This document shows, one piece after another, positions 27,098 to 32,582 of a DNA stretch of 32,582 nucleotides (positions within the stretch are counted from its first letter, which is position 1; every line of letters starts with the position of its first letter). The notes under the pieces are model-generated. The model saw only the letters and a program-made list of their open reading frames with translations. It did no database searches and had not been told where the DNA came from. The stretch is from Chitinophaga pinensis (lineage in GTDB: Bacteria; Bacteroidota; Bacteroidia; AKYH767-A; OLB10), in NCBI GenBank assembly GCA_943332105.1, contig CALQOD010000029.1:1-32582 (forward strand), in the 5' to 3' direction. Position numbers and translations under genes: made by a program.

Positions 27098-27703
27098 ATG
27101 AAACCTATTTACAAAGTATTGCTGATTATCTTCGCAGCTTTCTTACTAATTATTTTTGCAGCTTACCAATTTATTGCTGGTAATTATAATATAATGGTGG
27201 CAAAAGATCTTGCTATTAAAACGGCATGGGCACAAGTAGAAAATAACTATCAGCGTCGTGCAGACTTAATCCCAAGCTTAGTAGAAACAATCAAAGGTTC
27301 CGCTAAGTTTGAACAGGAAACATTGAAGCAGGTGATGGAAGCAAGAGCGAATGCAACATCTATGAAAATAGATCCGAGTAATATTACTCCGGAGCAATTA
27401 GCAAAATTCCAGGCTGCACAAAACCAGGCAGGTGGTGCAATCAGTCGTTTGTTAGCTGTTGCTGAAAATTATCCGCAACTAAAAACTACGGAAGCTTTTC
27501 AAGGCTTGATGAATGAACTAGCTGGTACAGAAAACAGAATTTCATTCGCACGCAAAACATTTAATGAGTCGGTGCAGGATTACAACTTGGCAATAAAAAC
27601 ATTTCCTCGCAATATAGTTGCAGGCTTCTTCGGATTCCAGGAGAAAGCATTCTTTCAGGCTGATCCAGGCACTAACAAACCGGTAGTTCCTAATTTCAAC
27701 TAA
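27098..27703 (+). CDS. lemA: LemA family protein
   Basis: 201 residues. One N-terminal transmembrane helix (about 7-28) followed by a helical-bundle domain with the LemA core AWAQVENNYQRRADLIPSLVETIKG (about 42-67), VMEARANATS, and ENRISFARKTFNESVQDYN. LemA proteins span the inner membrane with the bundle facing out; their function is still vague. TACATTCG at 27065-27072, a relaxed -7 box, lies 25 bases before the ATG. The next two genes carry TPM domains, a classic association (lemA-TPM-TPM), so the three probably form one membrane unit. Confidence 0.92.
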   Translation: MKPIYKVLLIIFAAFLLIIFAAYQFIAGNYNIMVAKDLAIKTAWAQVENNYQRRADLIPSLVETIKGSAKFEQETLKQVMEARANATSMKIDPSNITPEQLAKFQAAQNQAGGAISRLLAVAENYPQLKTTEAFQGLMNELAGTENRISFARKTFNESVQDYNLAIKTFPRNIVAGFFGFQEKAFFQADPGTNKPVVPNFN

Positions 27704-27707
27704 GCAT

Positions 27708-28142
27708 ATGCCTAACACCGGAAGTTTAACAGAGCAAAATTTGCAGCAATTAAAAGCTGCGATTGCCAGTGCGGAGGAAAAGACTTCGGGCGAGATACGT
27801 TTATACTTAGAAGAAGAGTGCGAAACGGATGTAATGGACCGTGCGGCATTTATTTTTGAAAAGTTAAAAATGCATGAGACGGAACTTCGTAACGGCGTAC
27901 TGTTATACGTTGCATTCGGACATAAAAAATTTGCTATTATTGGCGATGCAGGAATACATCAGAAAGTAGGAGAAGAGTTTTGGAGAGCAATCAAGCAAAA
28001 GATGGTTGCATCCTTTAAAGAAGAAAAGTATGTAGATGGATTAACACTTGCCATTCAGGAAACTGGATTGGCATTATCGAGTTTTTTTCCACCTCGTGAA
28101 AATGATAGAAATGAATTGCCGAACGATGTAATCCTAGGATAG
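27708..28142 (+). CDS. TPM-domain protein, soluble type
   Basis: 144 residues with no signal peptide or membrane helix. The TPM (TLP18.3/Psb32/MOLO-1) fold is visible: ETKSSGEIRLYLE-type opening (KTSGEIRLYLEEEC), then KLKMHETELRNGVLLYVAFGHKKFAIIGDAGIHQKVGEEFW and an ending GLALSSFFPP. This class of short TPM proteins typically follows lemA. It lies 4 bases after lemA and ends immediately before the next ATG, indicating translational coupling. Function not established; phosphatase-like activity is known only for plant TLP18.3. Confidence 0.88.
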   Translation: MPNTGSLTEQNLQQLKAAIASAEEKTSGEIRLYLEEECETDVMDRAAFIFEKLKMHETELRNGVLLYVAFGHKKFAIIGDAGIHQKVGEEFWRAIKQKMVASFKEEKYVDGLTLAIQETGLALSSFFPPRENDRNELPNDVILG

Positions 28143-28949
28143 ATGAAAAAACTCGGAATTATACTCGTACTTATTATTACGATGTTCAGCAATAGCTGGG
28201 CGCAGGTCGAGTATCCCAAGCCATCAGATCCTCCTCGGTTGGTCAACGATTTTACAAAAACACTTGATGCAGGTCAGGTAAAGACACTAGAAGACAAGCT
28301 GGTTGCCTTTGCAGATTCAACATCAACACAGATTGCGGTGGTAGTTATTGAGACTACAGCGGATATGCCAATCAGTGATTATACTTTTGAGTTGGGTAAT
28401 CAGTGGAAGATAGGAACTAAGGGAAATGAAAATGGGGTGTTGTTTTGTATTGCTTTAAACGATAAGCAACTTTTTATCGCAACTGGTTATGGTGTAGAAG
28501 GTGCATTGCCAGATGCATTATGCGGAAAGATTATTGAAAATGATATTCGTCCCTTTTTTAAGCAAGGAAAATACATTGAGGGTATAGACAATGGCGTTAG
28601 TAAGATTATTAATGCTGTAAAAGGTGAACCTTATAAAGCTACTGCGCAGAATAGAGGATATCGTAAGTTTAAATCGGGACCAATATTTTTTGTATTGTTC
28701 TTTTTTGTATTGATAATGCTATTTAAAGCCATTAGTGTCCGCAGGTATGCTATCAGCAATGGAATAACCTTTTTTGTAGCTTGGCAGTTATTAAACGCAG
28801 CTACTCGCACGCAGAGCGGACGATATTCCGATTTCACTCGAGGAGGTGGAAGTTTTGGTTATGGCAGTTCAAGTAATAACAGCAGCGGAGGTTTCGGCGG
28901 CTTTGGTGGTGGTGGCTTTGGTGGAGGTGGTGCTGGGGGAGGCTGGTAG
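28143..28949 (+). CDS. TPM-domain protein, exported type with glycine-rich tail (YgcG-like)
   Basis: 268 residues. Signal peptide (ending SWAQ, residue 21), TPM domain (about 31-160; VNDFTKTLDAGQVKTLEDKL, STSTQIAVVVIETT, NENGVLFCIALNDKQLFIATGYGVEGALPDALCGKI), then a membrane segment (about 179-198), and a Gly/Ser tail ending in GGGGAGGGW. This arrangement is the standard YgcG/TPM architecture. The TPM domain would face the periplasm and the tail the cytoplasm. The ATG follows the previous stop without a gap. Confidence 0.9.
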   Translation: MKKLGIILVLIITMFSNSWAQVEYPKPSDPPRLVNDFTKTLDAGQVKTLEDKLVAFADSTSTQIAVVVIETTADMPISDYTFELGNQWKIGTKGNENGVLFCIALNDKQLFIATGYGVEGALPDALCGKIIENDIRPFFKQGKYIEGIDNGVSKIINAVKGEPYKATAQNRGYRKFKSGPIFFVLFFFVLIMLFKAISVRRYAISNGITFFVAWQLLNAATRTQSGRYSDFTRGGGSFGYGSSSNNSSGGFGGFGGGGFGGGGAGGGW

Positions 28950-28950
28950 C

Positions 28951-28988
28951 CGTAAAGCAGAGTTCCGAATTTCGGAACACGCTTTACG
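28951..28988 (+). terminator. Long hairpin ending the lemA operon
   Basis: CGTAAAGC pairs with GCTTTACG, and inside it GTTCCGAA pairs with TTCGGAAC, giving two 8-bp stems on one axis. It begins 1 base after the stop of the last TPM gene. The U-tail is weak (GTTAATTTGG), so factor-dependent ending or a dispersed palindromic repeat are alternatives. Confidence 0.6.
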
Positions 28989-29015
28989 TTAATTTGGTGA
29001 TTTGATAATTTGCTA

Positions 29016-29165
29016 ATTTGAAGATGTAATGAGTTGATTTTTTCGGAAGTATTTGGAATTTTAGAAATACGCTTTAGGCTACTTTGATCGCGAGGCGGTC
29101 CCTGCTTGTGCCGAGCCTGTCGAGGTAAGGCGACTCGAAGGGCTTCGAGATTTGAAGATGTAATG
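29016..29165. repeat. Direct repeat pair
   Basis: ATTTGAAGATGTAATG occurs at 29016-29031 and 29150-29165, exact over 16 bases, followed in each case by a related GTTGA. The 118 bases between contain the GC-richer segment, so the pair may bound an inserted repeat unit. Confidence 0.6.
29134..29149. repeat. Inverted repeat
   Basis: CTCGAAG-GG-CTTCGAG, a perfect 7-bp stem with a 2-base loop, directly before the second copy of the direct repeat. Confidence 0.6.
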
Positions 29166-29167
29166 TT

Positions 29168-29190
29168 GAAGCATCCTCGCGGATGTCTTC
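29168..29190. repeat. Inverted repeat
   Basis: GAAG-CATCC-TCGC-GGATG-T-CTTC: a 9-bp stem with one bulged T and a 4-base loop. No U-tail, no gene just upstream. Confidence 0.55.
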
Positions 29191-29424
29191 TGCATTGTGG
29201 GATGATGTGCTCCCCGAAAGTTATCTATGCTTCTAAGCGGTATTCAAAATGTTACACAGTATCAACACGTTTCAGCATATGAAACGCAAATCAGTTTGTC
29301 AATAGGCAGCAAGGGATAATTATAATCGAACGAAAAATAATTGCTATAATATCGCACCAAGCCTGAATAACTCTCATTTTTGATTTATTTAGTGAGCAGA
29401 ATTTAATAACAGAAACATTAGCAC

Positions 29425-29442
29425 ATCCCGAAGCCTCGGGAT
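29425..29442. repeat. Inverted repeat
   Basis: ATCCCGA-AGCC-TCGGGAT, a perfect 7-bp stem. From memory, ATCCCGA...TCGGGAT palindromes are a familiar kind of dispersed intergenic repeat in this phylum. Confidence 0.6.
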
Positions 29443-29539
29443 CAAATTGACACATTTTCAAATTAATTTCTGCTATATTATATTTTATCTAACGGCAATC
29501 GTTGGTTTAATTAGAAATAAATCACAAAGTTTTTTTTAA

Positions 29540-29698
29540 ATAACAATATTAATCGTCGGACTTTTCTTAAACATCCTTCTTTTCACCGACCTGGAAAATT
29601 TTAAAGGTGGTGGCTCCTTGGCGGTTTTGTTTTGCTCAGTGATTATCTTGATTGTTCAAGTGATAGGTTGGGTGGTGGTGGGGAAGAGGAGGAGTTAA
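29540..29698 (+). pseudogene. Possible remnant of a small two-helix membrane protein
   Basis: An open frame of 52 codons, not on the ORF track because it is short. It reads ITILIVGLFLNILLFTD, a charged turn LENFKGGG, and a second helix SLAVLFCSVIILIVQV followed by VVVGKRRS and a stop. The two-helix pattern with a basic end looks like real membrane coding, but no ATG, GTG or TTG begins it: a stop lies at 29537 just after a run of eight T, where a frameshift could have removed the beginning. It could also be coincidence. Confidence 0.35.
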
Positions 29699-29761
29699 TC
29701 TTAGAATTTTGGGGAGTGGGAGGGTTGGCGCTGTAATGTATAGAAATATTAATCAGTATAT

Positions 29762-29793
29762 TTTGGTAGTTATTATGTAAAAAGTTATATTTG
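29762..29793 (+). promoter_or_regulatory. Promoter of the DUF4407 operon
   Basis: TTTG, 20 bases, TATATTTG: both elements match the Bacteroidota consensus exactly. The GTG start at 29818 lies 24 bases after the -7 box, a normal leader. Same spacing as the mntA promoter. Confidence 0.55.
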
Positions 29794-29817
29794 ATATAAC
29801 ATTTTACATTTATTCGG

Positions 29818-30414
29818 GTGAGTTTATCTGATTTGCTATTTAATCCTTGGACTTCAATCGTTGTTGCTGCATTTGCTGTTTTGTATTTTGTCTATTTGAA
29901 GTACAAAACTGAAGTGTTTTTTGTTTTAACGGTTGTATGTAGATTTCTTTTGATCTTATTTAAATGGAAAAAGCGAATTAAAAAGCATGAACTTTATTGT
30001 AATACTAAGTCAATTTTTAAGGGAAGTTATTTGACAATTAATTATGACTTTGAAAATGTATTGTGGTTCGAATTTAAAGGTATTTGTCATAAACTTAATT
30101 CTGGCAAATTGACAATTGATTTAACAAATTATGATAAAAAAGAAATTTTGTTAATTGCACATGGCTTTCTTTATTCGAGAAAATATGTTTTGGAAGTATT
30201 GCCAGAAGTATCACTAAATAGCACAACCTTTTTTGTAAAAATAAAAGATTTAAATTCGATTTCTGACCAGTTGAAAATTAAAAAATTCGAGTCGTTGCCG
30301 TTTAAAATAAGCATTAAAAACTTTCTAATAAAAACTAGGCAAAGTAAGACTAGTTTTAAATTGCAAAAAATCAAAACCCAATATTCATCATTTAATTTAA
30401 AAGATAATTTATGA
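29818..30414 (+). CDS. Two-helix membrane protein of unknown function, first gene of DUF4407 operon
   Basis: 198 residues starting with GTG at 29818 (SLSDLLFNP); no ATG is near, and the promoter just upstream supports this start. Two hydrophobic segments lie at about 12-30 (TSIVVAAFAVLYFVYLKY) and 33-50 (FVLTVVCRFLLILFKW), then a Lys-rich stop KKRIKKH. The remainder is likely a cytoplasmic beta-rich domain (YLTINYDFENVLWFEF, SGKLTIDLTN, YSRKYVLEVL, TTFFVKIKDL). I recognise no family. AT content is visibly higher than in the lemA group. Its stop overlaps the start of the DUF4407 gene by 4 bases (ATGA), so the two are translationally coupled, pointing to partner proteins. Confidence 0.75.
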   Translation: MSLSDLLFNPWTSIVVAAFAVLYFVYLKYKTEVFFVLTVVCRFLLILFKWKKRIKKHELYCNTKSIFKGSYLTINYDFENVLWFEFKGICHKLNSGKLTIDLTNYDKKEILLIAHGFLYSRKYVLEVLPEVSLNSTTFFVKIKDLNSISDQLKIKKFESLPFKISIKNFLIKTRQSKTSFKLQKIKTQYSSFNLKDNL

Positions 30415-31688
30415 TAAAGAGAGATTATTATGAAACTCCAAGCTCTTCAAGAGTCATGCGCGCATTATGGAAAGCTGCAGGAGGAGATAGATATATTCTG
30501 GAACGCGCTACTTATAGTGATCAAATTAAGTATATGTGTTTAGGGGGGATTGTTGTTGCTACTGGACTAATGGCAGGATTAGCTGGAGGTTATGCATTTT
30601 ATACGATTTTTTCTCCTAAATCAATTGAGGGAGAGTTACTTGATTCAATACCTCATTACTTTATGGCCATTTTGTTTGGGGTAATTTGGGGGTTGATAAT
30701 ATACAATATTGATAGATTTATTGTAACAAGTACAGGAAAGGGGGATGGAACAGAAAAAATAACTTTGGAAGAATTTAAGACAGCCATTCCAAGGATAATA
30801 ATGGGGATAATTATAGCAATTACAATATCTAAACCGATAGAAATTAGGATGTTTCAAAGTGAAATACAATCGGAATTGATTAAGAAAAAACAAGATCAAG
30901 AAAATGTGTATAAAATTGGAGTAGAAAATAGACATAAAAATAAATTAGCACTGTTGGAAAAGGATATTCAAAATCAAACTGATCAAATAAACCAAAAAAA
31001 AATAGCACTAGATTTATCAAATACTACTGCAATTGAGAAATGTGGTTCAAACAATCCTAATTGTAAATATCACATAGGAATATGGAATATCGTTAAAAGT
31101 GAAGAAAATAATTACAATACCACTAGAATAAATAATGGTAACAGAATTAATAATCTTATTATTGAAAGAGATACTGTTTTGGCGATTCAAAAGAGGGAGC
31201 TTGGGCAAGCTCAAAGTGATGGAAAAAAATTAGATGGCTTATTAGCGAGAATTAAAATTTGTCATGAAATTGCAGGTTTTTGGATAACATTATTTATTAC
31301 ATTACTTTTTGTGGCTATTGAATTAACACCAATATTTTTTAAATTGATGTTGACAAAAACACCGTATGATTATTTAACAGAAAATAGAGATGACCTTATT
31401 CGAGCAGAAAATGGCATCGAGGTTAAATATGAATATTATACTGATAAAAAGGGGATAGAAAGACATTTGGTAATTAATCATGAGGCAGAAAAATTAGTTT
31501 TTGAAAGGTCCAAACTAGCAGAAATTCAACGTGATTTGACTGAATATGCCTTACAGAAATATAAAGAGCGGGAGCAGAAGAAAATAGATGAAAACCTTGA
31601 TAACTTCATTTTTACTGACTATAAGTATGGGGACACTTTAAATGACAAAGGTGAGCAAGGTAATGACCCATTAAATCCAAATGCCTGA
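30411..31688 (+). CDS. DUF4407 membrane protein with long coiled-coil loop
   Basis: 425 residues. N-terminus ALWKAAGGDRYILERA is the DUF4407 lead-in, followed by helix 1 (42-66), helix 2 with IYNIDRFIV (83-104), and helix 3 ending in ISKPIEIRMF (127-148). A helical, Lys/Glu/Gln-rich loop of about 140 residues (148-285) follows, probably a coiled coil facing the periplasm, with two Cys in EKCGSNNPNCKYH that could pair. Helix 4 (287-312) returns to the cytoplasm, where the acidic and helical tail (313-425) ends. Members of the family are uncharacterised; the layout resembles a sensor or mechanical link between periplasm and cytoplasm, but this is inference. The gene overlaps the previous by 4 bases and the next begins 23 bases later. 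Confidence 0.85.
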   Translation: MIKRDYYETPSSSRVMRALWKAAGGDRYILERATYSDQIKYMCLGGIVVATGLMAGLAGGYAFYTIFSPKSIEGELLDSIPHYFMAILFGVIWGLIIYNIDRFIVTSTGKGDGTEKITLEEFKTAIPRIIMGIIIAITISKPIEIRMFQSEIQSELIKKKQDQENVYKIGVENRHKNKLALLEKDIQNQTDQINQKKIALDLSNTTAIEKCGSNNPNCKYHIGIWNIVKSEENNYNTTRINNGNRINNLIIERDTVLAIQKRELGQAQSDGKKLDGLLARIKICHEIAGFWITLFITLLFVAIELTPIFFKLMLTKTPYDYLTENRDDLIRAENGIEVKYEYYTDKKGIERHLVINHEAEKLVFERSKLAEIQRDLTEYALQKYKEREQKKIDENLDNFIFTDYKYGDTLNDKGEQGNDPLNPNA

Positions 31689-31711
31689 TTAAATAGCTGA
31701 AATAATATAAA

Positions 31712-32582
31712 ATGAATTTTATTTCAAAAGTCAAGCGATTTCTTTGGATTTATTCAGGAGAAGATCCTCAGATTATAGGTTCAGATACTATCGATGAATC
31801 GGATAAGAATCTTTTCGCATTCATTGGATTGTTTGTTCTATCAATTTTCTTCGCGACTGGTATAAGTATTTATCTATTTGTGTCGAATCTATTTTACAGT
31901 TACATCTTAGATGTTTTTATATCTGCGATGGTCGCGTTGATTTTTACAAATTTATATTTGTTAACCCTATATACAATCACACCTCCTCTTTTACCAGTTC
32001 AAAAATCTATTATAATTCAAAGTAAAAGTTTTAAGTTCGTTAATATTGATATTCCAATCAACGAATTTTCTATTAGCCCTTCATTATTTTTTAGATTATG
32101 TATTTTGATTTTGTTGGCTTTATTTATAGCGCAACCTTTTAATGTTATTATATTTTCTACAAAACCAGCACATAATGAATTTGCCAAAGAAATTCAAGAA
32201 GTATTGGCAAGTAATAGTTTGACTTGGATGGTAAATATAATTTGCGGTATTTTGTTTTTGTTCCCTGTTTATCTAAAATATTTAATAAGAAGAAACACTG
32301 AATTTTATATTGGAAAACAAATTATTGAACGTAGATTTGTCGAAGATAATTATGCCGATTTTTTGAAGAATTATTCTTCAATTTTAAATTCAAAAGCAAA
32401 TTATTATAATGAACAAACTTTTAAGCGAATCTATCCAGTTTTATCTAAACTAGAAGATTTAAATAAAAATAATTTTTTGCACTATAAGAATCAAATTATA
32501 CAGGAATTAAATGATGGTGTAATTCAGAAGTATGAAAATTATAGCAATCCGCCATTCAATACTCAAAAAAAGTCAATTGTTA
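31712..32582 (+). CDS. DUF4407-like membrane protein, loop-less paralogue (partial, runs off window)
   Basis: Open from ATG 31712 to the window end (290 codons), so the ORF track omits it. The start RFLWIYSGEDPQIIGSDT parallels the DUF4407 lead-in ALWKAAGGDRYILERA. Four hydrophobic segments follow in the same order: 34-60, 63-88, 123-149 and 170-192. The third ends IAQPFNVIIF, parallel to ISKPIEIRMF in the gene before. The stretch between helices 3 and 4 is only about 20 residues (STKPAHNEFAKEIQEVLASN), compared with about 140 in the neighbour. A charged cytoplasmic part follows (TEFYIGKQIIERRFVEDNY...) and continues beyond the window. I infer a divergent paralogue acting with the DUF4407 protein. 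Confidence 0.8.
   Translation, partial: MNFISKVKRFLWIYSGEDPQIIGSDTIDESDKNLFAFIGLFVLSIFFATGISIYLFVSNLFYSYILDVFISAMVALIFTNLYLLTLYTITPPLLPVQKSIIIQSKSFKFVNIDIPINEFSISPSLFFRLCILILLALFIAQPFNVIIFSTKPAHNEFAKEIQEVLASNSLTWMVNIICGILFLFPVYLKYLIRRNTEFYIGKQIIERRFVEDNYADFLKNYSSILNSKANYYNEQTFKRIYPVLSKLEDLNKNNFLHYKNQIIQELNDGVIQKYENYSNPPFNTQKKSIV

Larger units (their letters stand above)
28989..29760. other. Palindrome-rich, mostly non-coding spacer
   Basis: A stretch with no intact gene. It contains a 16-base direct repeat (ATTTGAAGATGTAATG at 29016 and 29150), three perfect or near-perfect inverted repeats listed separately, and a short open frame at its end. Local GC rises around 29090-29150 (GCGAGGCGGTCCCTGC) compared with the AT-rich flanks. 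From memory, GGTCCCTGAGCCTGTCGA-like words are recurrent in intergenic DNA of this phylum; CGGTCCCTGCTTGTG...GAGCCTGTCGAGG here resembles them. Confidence 0.5.

Noticed and set aside
1-32582. CRISPR arrays, tRNA/rRNA genes, transposases
   Set aside because: No regularly spaced repeats, no cloverleaf with a GGTTCGAATCC-like T-arm, and no transposase or integrase motif seen on either strand. A search with tRNA and IS models would be decisive.

Overview
The window looks like a chromosomal segment from an AT-rich member of the Bacteroidota. Several signs point there: lipoproteins ending their signal peptide in SSCKKD/SSCKN, type IX secretion C-termini of both the gliding-motility (CHU_C-like) and the short type A kind, a carboxypeptidase-regulatory-domain TonB-dependent receptor, almost no Shine-Dalgarno sequences, and several upstream regions with TTTG-N19/20-TAnnTTTG (or TTCG) promoter-like pairs. 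I cannot name a genus; the style fits Chitinophagales/Sphingobacteriales-like lineages.

Layout. Positions 1-3440 hold a plus-strand housekeeping run: the end of prfA starting exactly at its GGQ motif, pyrF, a membrane-anchored helix-hairpin-helix (ComEA-like) protein and an acyl-CoA dehydrogenase closed by a terminator. Positions 3439-8599 are minus strand: a small conserved membrane protein, then a two-gene operon of a giant TPR protein and an outer-membrane beta-barrel. Positions 8784-13195 hold a lipoprotein and a convergent 1173-residue PKD-repeat surface protein with a type B T9SS tail, separated by a shared terminator. Positions 13259-15200 carry an M20 dipeptidase and a small secreted protein.

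Positions 15464-18112 encode a VWA protein and an AAA+ MoxR/ChlI-like ATPase, a chaperone-like pair. After a small T9SS-exported protein come an MntA/HepT-type toxin-antitoxin pair (18915-19563), a TonB-dependent receptor (minus), an M16 zinc protease and a lipoprotein. On the minus strand at 23888-25228 lies a clear cobalamin riboswitch with a candidate terminator-type expression platform, directly controlling a DUF5074/BtuG-like beta-propeller lipoprotein with no btuB beside it. A glycosyltransferase, trmB and a lemA-TPM-TPM operon follow.

Positions 28950-29817 form an 868-bp spacer rich in palindromes, with a possible gene remnant. Beyond it, a well-formed promoter drives an AT-rich operon of three membrane proteins (29818 to the window end): a two-helix protein, a DUF4407 protein with a long coiled-coil loop, and, missing from the supplied ORF track because it runs off the edge, a partial protein that I read as a divergent DUF4407-like paralogue with that loop removed. 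This last operon is the best candidate for an undescribed system in the window.
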